This document shows, one piece after another, positions 50,440 through 59,505 of a DNA stretch of 64,000 nt; position 1 is the stretch's first letter; every line of letters begins with the position of its first letter. Position numbers and translations under genes: made by a program. The DNA comes from Woodsholea maritima DSM 17123. Its GTDB lineage: Bacteria > Pseudomonadota > Alphaproteobacteria > Caulobacterales > Maricaulaceae. Below the pieces are notes generated by a model. It worked only from the letters and a program-made list of their open reading frames with translations, searched no databases and was not told the origin of the DNA. The DNA lies in assembly GCF_000382325.1 (NCBI RefSeq), contig NZ_KB908058.1, forward strand, positions 124,001-188,000, given 5' to 3'.

Positions 50440-51286
50440 AAATCGCGCGGTGATTGGCCCATAGGGTCGCATTGCGCGCTTCGATAAGGGCGGGGGTGTA
50501 GCTTTTGATCCGCAACAGCTCTACCCCCAGCTGGGACAGGCGCGGGACCAAGAGGCCTTCGGCCTGGAAATGCCACCATTCTGCCGAGAGATAGAGCCTA
50601 TTGCTGGCGCGTAGAAAACCTGCGCGCGCGGCAATGGCGCTAAAGCCATGCTTGGCAAACAGCTTGGTGAGATTGATAAACGCGCCTTCAACGATTTTCG
50701 TTAAAACCTCGCCCCCAGTCCACGGCCCGCGCCAGTAAACCGCCTCCAACATTTGGGCGGTGCCATGGGCCGCGCGTGCCCAAACAGTCCAGCTTTTTTC
50801 GCCGACGCGCGTGATGACATAAGGGTCGGTGTCGGGGTGGAAGAAGCCTGCATTGATGCATAGATCAATGGCAAGGCCCGGATAATGCATGGATTTGGCG
50901 GAGCGTGAGGCATTGCTTTGCGCAGAAAGACTGCGTAGCCCCCCCGAGGAGTGTAGCTTAGCGCCCATTTCGTCGACCGTTTTGGCGATCAGGCGAAAGG
51001 CTTTGGCTGCATCGGCGCGCAAGGTGAAATTGGCCAACCCCTCCATGCCCTGCGGCGTGGGATCGGCATCCAGGGTTTGGATCGCCATCGGGCTTTGCGT
51101 GGCATAATAGGGTATTTGTAGCGCCCATAAGGTGTTCGGACCTGCCACGCCATCCACATAAAGATTGGCATGATCTTGAAAGGCCATAACGGCCTCTTTC
51201 ACATTGGTTTCATCGAGCTCTTGCGAAGGGCGAATAATGTCGTGAAACTGCAAAAGCTCGGACAGTTTTTCGTAATACGCGTCCAT
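50420..51286 (-). CDS. Peptidoglycan-binding plus M15 (VanY-like) peptidase, no signal peptide
   Basis: 288 residues from ATG 51286. Residues 20-65 resemble a PG_binding_1 repeat (VKEAVMAFQDHANLYVDGVAGPNTLWALQ, of which AFQ, VDG and GPNT are diagnostic). The M15 zinc site is S-x-H-x2-G-x-A-x-D in SMHYPGLAIDL plus AEWWHF. Such enzymes cleave D-Ala-D-Ala or L-Ala-D-Glu bonds in cell wall. The protein lacks a signal peptide, so export would need another route such as a phage-type or secretion-system pathway. GGTTGT lies before the ATG, so the start is moderately certain. Confidence 0.8.
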   Translation of the reverse strand: MDAYYEKLSELLQFHDIIRPSQELDETNVKEAVMAFQDHANLYVDGVAGPNTLWALQIPYYATQSPMAIQTLDADPTPQGMEGLANFTLRADAAKAFRLIAKTVDEMGAKLHSSGGLRSLSAQSNASRSAKSMHYPGLAIDLCINAGFFHPDTDPYVITRVGEKSWTVWARAAHGTAQMLEAVYWRGPWTGGEVLTKIVEGAFINLTKLFAKHGFSAIAARAGFLRASNRLYLSAEWWHFQAEGLLVPRLSQLGVELLRIKSYTPALIEARNATLWANHRAIFKKNWW

Positions 51287-51332
51287 ACTGCACCCATAAC
51301 AAAAACAACCTTGGACAAGGGAGGATACAAGT

Positions 51333-52214
51333 TTGACATCACTGAAGGATAAGACTGTCTTTATCACCGGCGCGAGCCGCGGGATTGGCTTGGCCATTGG
51401 CGAGCGCGCCGCGCGTGAAGGGGCCAATATCGTCATCGCGGCCAAGACCGCCGATCCGCATCCCAAATTAGAAGGCACGATCTATACCGCCGCTGAAAAG
51501 ATTGAAAGCCGGGGCGGTAAAGCGCTACCCATTGTGTGCGATGTGCGCGATGAAGCCAATGTTGAGGCCGCTGTGGCCGCGACGGTTGAAAAGTTCGGCG
51601 GCATTGATGTTGTGGTCAATAACGCCTCAGCCGTGTTTCCGATGCCGACGCCCGATACCCCGATTAAACGCTGGGACTTGATGCATCAGGTCAATGCGCG
51701 CGGGACGTTTTTGGTGACGCAAAAATGCTTGCCGTATCTGTTAAAGGCTGAAAATCCGCATATTTTAACGCTAAGCCCACCTTTGGATATGAAAACCAAA
51801 TGGTTTGCGCCCCATGTCGCCTATACCAGTGCGAAATACGGCATGAGCCTGTGTGTGCTGGGCTGGGCCGGTGAATTTAAAGGCAAGATTGGCGTTAATG
51901 CGATCTGGCCGCGTACCGCCATCGCCACGGCCGCGATTTCCAATGTTCTGGTCAATGAAGAGGCCTTGCAAGCCTGCCGTAAGCCGGAAATCCTGGGCGA
52001 GGTCGCCTATCGCGTCATGACCAAGCCGGCTGCAGACTTCACCGGCAATTTCATTATTGATGACAGCTTCCTGGTCAGTGAAGGCGTTACGGATCTGGAT
52101 CAATACGCGATGACGCCGGGCGTGGCGCTGTTACCAGACTTCTTTGTCCCTGATGAGCCTCCCGCCCCAGAAGGGGTTAATTTAATGGATTTGTCGGCGC
52201 TAACCGGGCATTAA
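51333..52214 (+). CDS. SDR-family oxidoreductase, HSDL2-like
   Basis: 293 residues starting at TTG 51333, with GGGAGG correctly spaced. Motifs are TGASRGIG (about 12-19), NNASA, Ser in LTLSPPLDM, and Tyr-x3-Lys in YTSAKYGM. The pattern IWPRTAIATAAISN and the C-terminal FIIDDSFLVSEGV match the dehydrogenase half of HSDL2-like proteins, which are thought to act on fatty acyl or sterol-like substrates. The substrate is unknown. It is divergent from the M15 gene across 46 bp. Confidence 0.88.
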   Translation: MTSLKDKTVFITGASRGIGLAIGERAAREGANIVIAAKTADPHPKLEGTIYTAAEKIESRGGKALPIVCDVRDEANVEAAVAATVEKFGGIDVVVNNASAVFPMPTPDTPIKRWDLMHQVNARGTFLVTQKCLPYLLKAENPHILTLSPPLDMKTKWFAPHVAYTSAKYGMSLCVLGWAGEFKGKIGVNAIWPRTAIATAAISNVLVNEEALQACRKPEILGEVAYRVMTKPAADFTGNFIIDDSFLVSEGVTDLDQYAMTPGVALLPDFFVPDEPPAPEGVNLMDLSALTGH

Positions 52215-52540
52215 GACCACGAGGGGAGGGGGACTGCATTTCCTCTTCCCCCTTGTGCATGCGCTCGAAAGCCGAAATCATAAGCCCCGCTTAAAAACTA
52301 AGCGCGCTTGAAGGGCAAGGATTGCTTTTTACAAGCATGATTGTGGGGGAAAAGTGCGGGCTAAGTGCTTGTCTCCCCCCCTTTTGCCCGATAGGAGACA
52401 GAGTTAAACGGATCTTTGGGAATCAGCCCCAAAGGTCAATCAAGGGATTTTACGCAGATCTGCTGTCGTTAAAGCGAGGGGGATGTGCGGCCTTTAAAAC
52501 CTGATCGGGGATTGACGGTTTTAAAGCCAGAGTGGTGGGA
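52215..52540. other. 326-bp intergenic region
   Basis: A weak terminator-like hairpin (AGGGGG/CCCCCT, about 52227-52253) follows the SDR gene. The rest holds short GC-rich strings and no credible reading frame. The promoter of the histidine phosphatase gene should be in its second half. No mosaic repeats occur here. Confidence 0.45.
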
Positions 52541-53137
52541 ATGAAGGCTATGGCGGCCAACACGCAAACACAAACTGCGATCACAATCGCGCGCCACGGG
52601 CAGCCTGACCTTAACCGCTTTGTTAAGCTCAATTGGCGTGAGTATGAGGACTGGTGGGTGCAATACGACCTGGCCGGTTTGAAGCCGGGCCAAATCCCAC
52701 CGGAAAGTTTGAAGGCCGAGGCCGCAGCGGCTAAGACGCTGTTTGCCTCAACCTTGCGCCGGGCCATCGAAACTGCGCGCGCGGCCGCGCCCGATCGTGA
52801 TCTGGTGATTGATGCGCGCTTTGTCGAAGCGCCGCTGCCCCCACCGCCCATGCCGGGTAAATTTGATGCGCGCACCTGGGGTGTGTTTGCCCGCTGCTCG
52901 TGGTGGCTGGGTTTCCATCGCGGCCGTGAAAGCCGTCAGGACGCGCAATTGCGCGCCGAAGGCGTTGCGGAGTTTCTGATTGAGGCCGCGCAGTCTGGCC
53001 CTGTTATCTTGTTTGCCCATGGCTGGTTTAACCGTATGATCCGACCGCATTTGAAGGCGCGTGGCTGGCGCTGTGTGCGTGATGGCGGGGATTGGTATTG
53101 GTCATGGCGCCGGTATGAGCTGAAAAATCCGCGCTAG
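52541..53137 (+). CDS. Histidine phosphatase (phosphoglycerate-mutase-like) family protein
   Basis: 198 residues from ATG 52541; nearby GTG and ATG codons are alternatives. The catalytic motif is ARHGQP (about 19-24). STLRRAIETA supplies the second Arg, and FAHGWFNRM near 155 gives the second catalytic His. The acid is probably in VEAPLPPPP. Family members remove phosphate from small molecules or proteins; the substrate is unknown. The gene lies 81 bp before xseB. Confidence 0.82.
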   Translation: MKAMAANTQTQTAITIARHGQPDLNRFVKLNWREYEDWWVQYDLAGLKPGQIPPESLKAEAAAAKTLFASTLRRAIETARAAAPDRDLVIDARFVEAPLPPPPMPGKFDARTWGVFARCSWWLGFHRGRESRQDAQLRAEGVAEFLIEAAQSGPVILFAHGWFNRMIRPHLKARGWRCVRDGGDWYWSWRRYELKNPR

Positions 53138-53218
53138 AACCGGTCTCAGCCCTTGATCACGCGTCGAAGGCGCGCTTGTCTCTGAGCTCATGCGCGTTAC
53201 ATCTGAAGGAGCCTCTGT

Positions 53219-53473
53219 ATGAGCGAGTCCACCCCACAAGAAATTACAAATATGCCGTTTGAAGCCGCCCTGGCGGAGCTGGAGCGGATTGTGCAAAAGC
53301 TGGAAAGTGGTGATGTGGCCCTCGAAGAGTCGATCTCCATCTATGAGCGCGGTGCAGCATTGCGCGCTCATTGCGAAACCAAGCTGAAAGATGCCCAGGC
53401 CAAGGTTGAAAAGATCATGTTGGGCGAAGACGGTAAGATCTCCACGGCCCCTGCGGATCTGGATGCTCGCTAA
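53219..53473 (+). CDS. xseB: Exodeoxyribonuclease VII small subunit
   Basis: 84 residues with the family core [19 protein letters not shown] and [22 protein letters not shown]. The small subunit supports XseA in degrading single-stranded DNA. GAAGGAG lies before the ATG. It heads the isoprenoid cluster; its TAA overlaps the start of csaA. Confidence 0.94.
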   Translation: MSESTPQEITNMPFEAALAELERIVQKLESGDVALEESISIYERGAALRAHCETKLKDAQAKVEKIMLGEDGKISTAPADLDAR

Positions 53474-53832
53474 TGATCACGAGGGGTGAGTGTGCGCTGG
53501 AAGTCTCAATGGAAGACTTTTTGAAGCTGGACATCCGGGTTGGGCGGATTATCCGCGCCGAACCCTTTCCTGAGGCGCGCCGGCCCGCTTATAAGCTGTT
53601 TATAGATTTTGGCCCTGAATTGGGGGAGAAGAAAAGCTCCGCTCAGATCACTAAGAATTATACGATTGAGGCGCTGGCCGGGCGTTTGGTCTTAGCGGTT
53701 GTTAATTTCCCATCGCGTCAAATCGGCCCCATACGCTCAGAGGTGTTGACCTTAGGCGTTCCAGATGCTGAGGGTGAGGTGATGTTGATCGCACCCGAGC
53801 GCGATGTGCCCCTGGGTGGGCGTCTCTACTAA
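53473..53832 (+). CDS. csaA: tRNA-binding domain protein, CsaA-like
   Basis: 119 residues, or 107 if the ATG at 53509 is used, which gives the family-like start MEDFLKLDIRVGRI. The OB-fold EMAP/tRBD pattern is complete: LDIRVGRII, FPEARRPAYKLFIDFG, LAGRLVLAVVNFPSRQIGPIRSEVLTLG. CsaA binds tRNA and has chaperone-like activity in Bacillus. Its place between xseB and ispA is not the usual gene order, so it appears to be an insertion into the cluster. Confidence 0.88.
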   Translation: MITRGECALEVSMEDFLKLDIRVGRIIRAEPFPEARRPAYKLFIDFGPELGEKKSSAQITKNYTIEALAGRLVLAVVNFPSRQIGPIRSEVLTLGVPDAEGEVMLIAPERDVPLGGRLY

Positions 53833-53863
53833 GGCCTTTCCCCCTGACAAAGAAGGTTTGGGC

Positions 53864-54754
53864 ATGACCCGTTTTCTAACCGCACTAGAAGAAACCGCGG
53901 ACCGCGTGACGGTGGCGCTCGATGCGTTGCTGCCGCGTCCGGATGGCCCCGAAATGCGCTTGGCGTCGGCTATGCGCTATGCTGCGCTGGGGCCGGGAAA
54001 GCGCATTCGTCCGTTCTTGATTATGGGCTGCGGGGAAGTACTAGGCGCGGATGAGCGCGGGCTGTTGCGCACCGCCTGTGCGATCGAATGCATTCACGCT
54101 TATTCGCTGATCCATGATGATCTTCCGTGCATGGATGATGATGAGATGCGCCGCGGGCGTCCCACCGTTCATATCGCCTATGATGAGGCGACGGCCGTTC
54201 TGGCCGGGGATGCGCTGCAAACGGCGGCTTTTGAAATTTTGGCTCATAAAGACACCCATCAATCAGGCAGTGCGCGCGCCGACTTGGTGGCGCGCCTGGC
54301 CCATGCTTCGGGCGCGCGCGGCATGGTCGGCGGTCAGATGATTGATATGACGATGGGCGATCAAAGCGATCCTGACATTGGCATTGTCACGCGCATGCAA
54401 CGGATGAAAACGGGCGCTTTGGTGGCCTTCTGCGCTGAGGCGGCGTGCATTCTGGCTGAGGCCAGTGACGAAAAACGCTCGGCCCTAGAGGGGTTCGTTC
54501 ATGATTTAGGTCTGATTTATCAGATCATTGATGATTTGTTGGATGCTGAAGGTGAGGCCCAGACTGTGGGAAAAGCGGTCGGTAAGGATCATGGACAAGG
54601 CAAGGTCACATTTGTCTCTATCCTAGGGGTGGAGGCCGCGCGCGAGCGGGCCAAGCGTCTGGGCGATCAGGCCAAGGCGCATCTCAACCTGTTTGGCCCC
54701 CGGGCCGACCAACTGCGTGAATGTGTGGATTTTGTCCTCCAGCGCCGCTCTTAA
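53864..54754 (+). CDS. ispA: Farnesyl (or geranyl) diphosphate synthase
   Basis: 296 residues from ATG 53864, with GAAGG upstream. GPGKRIRPFL (about 40-49) opens the fold. The first Asp-rich motif is DDLPCMDDDEMRRG, of the bacterial DDx4D type, and the second is IIDDLLD, with the GGQMIDM helix between. It condenses DMAPP or GPP with IPP, probably to farnesyl diphosphate. It is followed 51 bases later by dxs, which feeds the same pathway. Confidence 0.94.
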   Translation: MTRFLTALEETADRVTVALDALLPRPDGPEMRLASAMRYAALGPGKRIRPFLIMGCGEVLGADERGLLRTACAIECIHAYSLIHDDLPCMDDDEMRRGRPTVHIAYDEATAVLAGDALQTAAFEILAHKDTHQSGSARADLVARLAHASGARGMVGGQMIDMTMGDQSDPDIGIVTRMQRMKTGALVAFCAEAACILAEASDEKRSALEGFVHDLGLIYQIIDDLLDAEGEAQTVGKAVGKDHGQGKVTFVSILGVEAARERAKRLGDQAKAHLNLFGPRADQLRECVDFVLQRRS

Positions 54755-54805
54755 TCGCGTACACTGAGGCTTCATTCGCTGAACTGGGCCCACAAAGGAA
54801 TAATC

Positions 54806-56710
54806 ATGACGAAGACCCCGCATCTTGACCGTGTGCACTCGCCCGCCGATCTGAAAGGCTTGAGCATTGCTCAGCTGCAAACGATTGCGGATGAATTGCG
54901 TGCGGAAACCATTGATGCGGTCTCGGTTACGGGCGGGCATCTGGGCGCGGGGTTGGGCGTGGTCGAACTGACCGTCGCGATCCACAGCGTTTATGATACG
55001 CCAAAAGATGTTCTGATCTGGGATGTGGGCCATCAATGCTATCCCCACAAAATCCTCACCGGGCGGCGTGATCGCATCCGCACTTTGCGCCAGGGCGGAG
55101 GCCTGTCGGGCTTTACCAAGCGCAGTGAGAGCGAGTACGACCCCTTTGGTGCGGCCCATGCCTCGACCTCCATTTCGGCGGGCCTGGGCTTTTCTGTCGC
55201 CAGTGACATGCTGAATGAAGGCCGCCGGGTGATTGCCGTGATCGGCGATGGCTCCATGTCGGCCGGTATGGCCTATGAGGCGATGAATAATGCCGGGGCG
55301 ATGAAGAAAAACCTCGTCGTTATTCTCAATGATAATGACATGTCGATTGCCCCGCCCGTGGGCGCGATGAGCCATTATTTCTCTCGTCTGGTGTCCTCGG
55401 ACGGGTATCGTTCGATCCGCAAATTTGGCAAAGGCATCGCTGAAGCCATGGGTGTGAAGGACGCCGCCAAGCGCGCCGAAGAATATATGCGCGGCATGGC
55501 CATGGGCGGGACGTTGTTTGAGGAAATGGGCTTTCGCTATATCGGTCCTATGGATGGGCATAATATGGAGCATTTGGTCAAAGTGCTGGCCAATGTGCGC
55601 GATGGCGAAGATGGCCCGGTGCTGATCCACTGCGTTACCCAAAAGGGGAAGGGCTATGCTCCGGCCGAAGCCGCCGACGACAAATATCACGGCGTGGCTA
55701 AGTTTAACGTCGTCACCGGCGAGCAGCAGAAGAAAACCGCCAACGCCCCCAGCTATACATCCGTCTTTGGGGAGACTTTGGTCAAGCTGGGTCATAAGGA
55801 CCACAGTGTTTGCGCCATTACCGCGGCCATGCCCGGCGGGACCGGTGTTGATAAATTCGCCAAAGCCTTCCCCGAGCGCAGTTTTGATGTCGGGATCGCG
55901 GAACAGCATGCTGTCACCTATGCCGCGGGCCTGGCCGCCGGCGGTGTGCGGCCCTTCTGTGCGATTTATTCCACCTTCCTTCAGCGCGGCTATGACCAGG
56001 TGGTCCATGATGTGGCCATTCAGAAATTGCCTGTGCGCTTTGCGATTGACCGAGCGGGCCTGGTGGGCTCGGACGGGGCGACCCATGCGGGATCGTTTGA
56101 CATTGGCTATATGGGCGCGCTGCCGCACATGGTGGTGATGGCCGCCAGTGATGAGGCGGAGCTGGCGCGCATGGTGGTCACCGCGCATGAGATTGATGAT
56201 CGTCCTTCAGCTTTCCGCTATCCGCGCGGTGAAGGCATCGGCATCGAGATTCCAACCGATCCTCAGGCCCTAGAGATTGGTAAGGCGCGCATCGTGCGCG
56301 AAGGCGCGGGCGTTGCCATTCTGTCCTTCGGTGCGCGTCTGCAAGAGGCGCTGAAGGCGGGGGAAGATCTGGCGGCCTATGGGCTCAACCCGACGATTGC
56401 CGATGCGCGCTTTGCCAAGCCTTTGGATGGTGAGCTGATCGCGCGTCTGGTGCGTGAGCATGACGTGCTGATCACCATTGAAGAAGGCTCCGTGGGCGGC
56501 TTTGGCGCTTTTGTCCTGCATCATTTGGCCGAAACCGGTCAGCTCGATCGCGGTCTTAAAGTGCGCACCATGACCTTACCTGATGAGTTCCAAGATCATG
56601 ACAGCCCCTTTGCCATGTATGAAACGGCGGGCCTGAATGCCCGCCATATCATGGCCAAAGTGCTGGAGGCTTTGGGCCGCGCCGACGACGCAGCCCGCGC
56701 CTTGGCTTAA
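54806..56710 (+). CDS. dxs: 1-deoxy-D-xylulose-5-phosphate synthase
   Basis: 634 residues, the standard length. The thiamine-diphosphate motif runs from [18 protein letters not shown] through [12 protein letters not shown] (about 148-185), and the second transketolase domain carries [21 protein letters not shown]. It makes DXP from pyruvate and glyceraldehyde-3-phosphate, the first step of the MEP route. Its stop overlaps that of the convergent lipoprotein gene by four bases. A long antisense frame (54623-56188) is a shadow. Confidence 0.97.
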   Translation: MTKTPHLDRVHSPADLKGLSIAQLQTIADELRAETIDAVSVTGGHLGAGLGVVELTVAIHSVYDTPKDVLIWDVGHQCYPHKILTGRRDRIRTLRQGGGLSGFTKRSESEYDPFGAAHASTSISAGLGFSVASDMLNEGRRVIAVIGDGSMSAGMAYEAMNNAGAMKKNLVVILNDNDMSIAPPVGAMSHYFSRLVSSDGYRSIRKFGKGIAEAMGVKDAAKRAEEYMRGMAMGGTLFEEMGFRYIGPMDGHNMEHLVKVLANVRDGEDGPVLIHCVTQKGKGYAPAEAADDKYHGVAKFNVVTGEQQKKTANAPSYTSVFGETLVKLGHKDHSVCAITAAMPGGTGVDKFAKAFPERSFDVGIAEQHAVTYAAGLAAGGVRPFCAIYSTFLQRGYDQVVHDVAIQKLPVRFAIDRAGLVGSDGATHAGSFDIGYMGALPHMVVMAASDEAELARMVVTAHEIDDRPSAFRYPRGEGIGIEIPTDPQALEIGKARIVREGAGVAILSFGARLQEALKAGEDLAAYGLNPTIADARFAKPLDGELIARLVREHDVLITIEEGSVGGFGAFVLHHLAETGQLDRGLKVRTMTLPDEFQDHDSPFAMYETAGLNARHIMAKVLEALGRADDAARALA

Positions 56711-57408
56711 CCTTCGCAGGTATTTAAAAACGATTGCATCATCATGATGTCAGCTTCGCTGGCATAGGGGGCGAGGAGGGTATTCTCGCGCTCGCGCAGA
56801 TGGATGCCGTCGGGATTGTTGAAAATCTCGCGGATAGTGCTGTCTACAGGCAGGTTGAAGAGCGCATAGGCATCGCCAGGATAATCCTCAGTGCCCTGTA
56901 GATGAGTCTCAACCACATAAGCCGGTTCCAAGCCAACATACACGGTGAGCGGCATAAAACCTTCAAGTGTATTGGTCTGTTCCCACTCATCATGGAAGGT
57001 TAAGTAAAGGACCGAGAACTCACCGCTGCCGGCATTACAGGAAAAGCCAATCTCGCGATTATCGGTTTCTGGCTCGCTCAAGTCTAAAAAATAGGTGTTT
57101 TCTAAACTTGAGGTATTCCAAACGCGGCCTGGACCATCGAGGCGCCTCAGCTCAGACCCATTACCTGCATCGGGATTATCCGGTGTCATCGCGGATTCAA
57201 GAGGCTGGTAGGCGTCATAATTTTCGACTGCGCCCTTGGCGGGGGGAGTTTTTTGAGAAGCCTCAGAGATATGGGTTTCACTCAGCGTTTCTGTATGCGC
57301 AGAGGCTTCACTTGAAGTCCCGCTATTTGTGTTCTCGGCATTGGCGTCATCTGCACCGCAGGCACATAGCGCCAGACAGCTGGTGATCAGTAGGAATGAT
57401 TTGGTCAT
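56707..57408 (-). CDS. Lipoprotein of unknown function
   Basis: 233 residues from ATG 57408, with GGGGG upstream. The signal peptide ends in the lipobox L-C-A-C (cysteine about residue 17), after which comes GADDANAE and a Ser/Thr/Glu-rich linker to about residue 60. The rest (about 85-233) has no family I recognise, with two cysteines (FSCNAG and LNTCEG) likely bridged. It is predicted to sit in the outer membrane or periplasm after Lgt modification. It lies on the strand opposite dxs and splits the dxs-tlyA order. Confidence 0.75.
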   Translation of the reverse strand: MTKSFLLITSCLALCACGADDANAENTNSGTSSEASAHTETLSETHISEASQKTPPAKGAVENYDAYQPLESAMTPDNPDAGNGSELRRLDGPGRVWNTSSLENTYFLDLSEPETDNREIGFSCNAGSGEFSVLYLTFHDEWEQTNTLEGFMPLTVYVGLEPAYVVETHLQGTEDYPGDAYALFNLPVDSTIREIFNNPDGIHLRERENTLLAPYASEADIMMMQSFLNTCEG

Positions 57409-57495
57409 GAAAACCCCCATGAGTAATTGGTCTAGACCTGTATTCTTAGCGCTCAAGAATGAGCCAAAGATGAATAGACCAACGATTGTGAGACT

Positions 57496-57663
57496 TTATC
57501 CGCCGACGCGCGGCCATTCGGTGACAAGCTGGCGGTTTTCGCCTTCGCCCTCAACATAGCATTTGACGGCCCCGGCTTCGGTGCGCAGGGCAATCTCGCG
57601 GGTGATGTCCTCGTCGGTCACATCGGGGGCCAGGGGCTGGCGTTGAATATCGACGTTACACAT
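57496..57663 (-). CDS. 55-residue hypothetical protein
   Basis: A short gene of 55 codons from ATG 57663 to TAA at 57496-57498. It has one of the best ribosome-binding sites in the window (GGGGAGG, five bases from the ATG). It begins MCNVDIQRQPLAPDVTDED and then has an acidic, beta-prone stretch with a second cysteine (VKCYVEGEGE). It has no signal peptide or membrane segment. It lies 23 bases after the lipoprotein gene at 57687, probably in the same transcript. The family is not recognised. Confidence 0.65.
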   Translation of the reverse strand: MCNVDIQRQPLAPDVTDEDITREIALRTEAGAVKCYVEGEGENRQLVTEWPRVGG

Positions 57664-57686
57664 GATGTCCTCCCCTTCGATGGGGC

Positions 57687-58601
57687 TTAGTTTTGCGGCA
57701 ATTGGGCAAAGCGAAGGGCCGCGGTCCAGCGTTCGATCACCCGATCATTGGTGCGATCAAACTGATCACTAAAGAGATATTGGCGCAGGACCTGGCGTTG
57801 GTCATTGACATTGAGGCTCGCAAAATCTTCGCGCAGCCCGGCCGCGTTGAGATTTAGGCTCTGGGTCAGGACCAGTAATTGTGCGCTATCGAGGCCATTG
57901 ACCACCCCGATCAGCTCGCGCACCTTATCCTGACGCTCAGGCGCGAAATACTCACGTTGCAAAACCACGCTTTCCTTTTGCGCCTCTTCCAGATCAGAAC
58001 TGGCCGAGGCACTTAACGCCACTGAAGCAGCATGGATGGTACCGGCCTGGTAATAGCCCTGGATGTCCAAAACGGCGAGCGAGAGCGGATATTCGCTTGT
58101 GCTCAGCTGGCTGCCCGCCATCAAGCGGTTCATAACACTCAGCCGGTTGGCGTTCATCTGTGCGATGATCGCAGGCACAGCTGCATCATAAAGCGCATGC
58201 TTATCAATGGCATCGCGGGTACCAGAAATGGTCGCCGACAAAGCGGAGAGCACTTGGCTGGTTTGCCCCGCCGAGGTGATTGCCCCGGCCGCATTGAAGG
58301 CCGTGGTGAGGCTGTCGGCGGTAACATTGATGGTAGAATTTTCACTGGACAGGCCTGAGACATAGTGCGTGTAGCGAATGTCGATTATAGCCATAGAGTT
58401 GAAAATCAGATCATTTCGCGCTTGGCGCAGCGTGGCTTCATTGCCCACAGCCCCTTGATATTGCGCGCGCGCGGTTTCGATGCCGGTTTGAAAGCGCGCC
58501 AGCGCCCCGTCTTGATCTTCATAATGACGCGGCACCCCCTTAAAGGATGCACAGCCGGTAAGCGGTAGGAAGACGGCGAGTAGAATGAAAACCCGGAGCA
58601 T
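57687..58601 (-). CDS. Lipoprotein of unknown function, helical
   Basis: 304 residues from ATG 58601, with GGGGAAAG upstream. The lipobox is L-T-G-C (cysteine about residue 17). The mature part is mostly helical with many Ala, Gln and Ser (FQTGIETARAQYQGAVG, VLSALSATISGTRDAIDKHA, ASVALSASASSDLEEAQKES), suggesting a long helical bundle. No family is recognised. It probably heads a transcript with the 55-residue gene downstream. Confidence 0.72.
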   Translation of the reverse strand: MLRVFILLAVFLPLTGCASFKGVPRHYEDQDGALARFQTGIETARAQYQGAVGNEATLRQARNDLIFNSMAIIDIRYTHYVSGLSSENSTINVTADSLTTAFNAAGAITSAGQTSQVLSALSATISGTRDAIDKHALYDAAVPAIIAQMNANRLSVMNRLMAGSQLSTSEYPLSLAVLDIQGYYQAGTIHAASVALSASASSDLEEAQKESVVLQREYFAPERQDKVRELIGVVNGLDSAQLLVLTQSLNLNAAGLREDFASLNVNDQRQVLRQYLFSDQFDRTNDRVIERWTAALRFAQLPQN

Positions 58602-58776
58602 AATCTTGACTTTCCCCAAAGACAGATTCTTCGTTCTTCAACTTAAAGGGGTGGGTGCCGTCTGGCAAGCGCAAACGAATGAGGCGAAATTAAGCCCAAC
58701 ATAATAAGGTCTGCCGACAAGACTAGGGCGAGGGGCAGGGCTTTGATAGATTAGACATCAATGGGTGGAGGGCGAC

Positions 58777-59502
58777 ATGCGCGCGGATAAATATCTCGTC
58801 GAACAAGGCTATTTCGAAACGCGTGCGCGTGCGCAAGCCGCGATTGAAGCGGGCGGCGTGAGCGTGAATGGCGTGGTGATCAAAAAAGCCTCCAGCACGA
58901 TTCCTGAGGGCGCGGTGATTGAGGCCGTGGCCGCCCATCCCTATGTCAGCCGCGCAGCCCTGAAGCTGGAACACGGCTTGGCCGTTTTTGGTTATGACCC
59001 CAAGGATAAAATCTGTCTGGATGTTGGGGCCAGTACGGGCGGATTTAGTGAGATTTTGTTGTTGGGCGGTGCGCGTAAAGTCTATGCGGTCGATGTGGGG
59101 CGAGATCAATTGCATGATCGGTTAAAATCTGACCCGCGCCTGATCAGCCTGGAAGGCCAGGATGCGCGCGATTTAACCCCCGCTGAAATTGATGAAGCGC
59201 CCGATCTGATTGTCTGTGATGCCAGCTTTATCGGTTTGGAGAAAGTCCTTGAAATCCCGTTGAAACTCGCCGCGCCCGGCGCGCATTTGATCGCGCTGTT
59301 CAAGCCACAATTCCAGGTCGGACGGGCCAATATCGGCAAGGGCGGGTTGGTAAAAAATGACGCTGCGGTCGAAACCGCAGCGCAAGAGTGCCGGAGTTTT
59401 CTCACCCAAAGGGGCTGGAGCGTTACCGGTTGGGAGGAGAGCCCAATTCAAGGCGGTGACGGCAATCGTGAATATCTGATTGCCGCCGTGAGAGAGGCTT
59501 AG
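58777..59502 (+). CDS. tlyA: TlyA-family rRNA 2'-O-methyltransferase (hemolysin-like)
   Basis: 241 residues from ATG 58777, with GGAGGG upstream. An S4 RNA-binding domain (about 2-60, MRADKYLVEQGYFETRARAQ) precedes the FtsJ-like domain: SRAALKLEHGL, DVGASTGGFSEILLLGGA (SAM site), VCDASFIGLEKV, and LFKPQFQVG, including the catalytic-type lysine. Mycobacterium TlyA methylates 16S and 23S rRNA. It normally follows dxs directly in Alphaproteobacteria; here three opposite-strand genes lie between. Its stop codon is three bases from that of the convergent glycine-zipper gene. Confidence 0.92.
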   Translation: MRADKYLVEQGYFETRARAQAAIEAGGVSVNGVVIKKASSTIPEGAVIEAVAAHPYVSRAALKLEHGLAVFGYDPKDKICLDVGASTGGFSEILLLGGARKVYAVDVGRDQLHDRLKSDPRLISLEGQDARDLTPAEIDEAPDLIVCDASFIGLEKVLEIPLKLAAPGAHLIALFKPQFQVGRANIGKGGLVKNDAAVETAAQECRSFLTQRGWSVTGWEESPIQGGDGNREYLIAAVREA

Positions 59503-59505
59503 CGC

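Noticed and set aside
54623-56188. A 521-codon antisense frame over dxs and the end of ispA
   Set aside because: dxs and ispA are complete on the plus strand. The antisense frame is His/Gly/Arg-rich and matches no family pattern.
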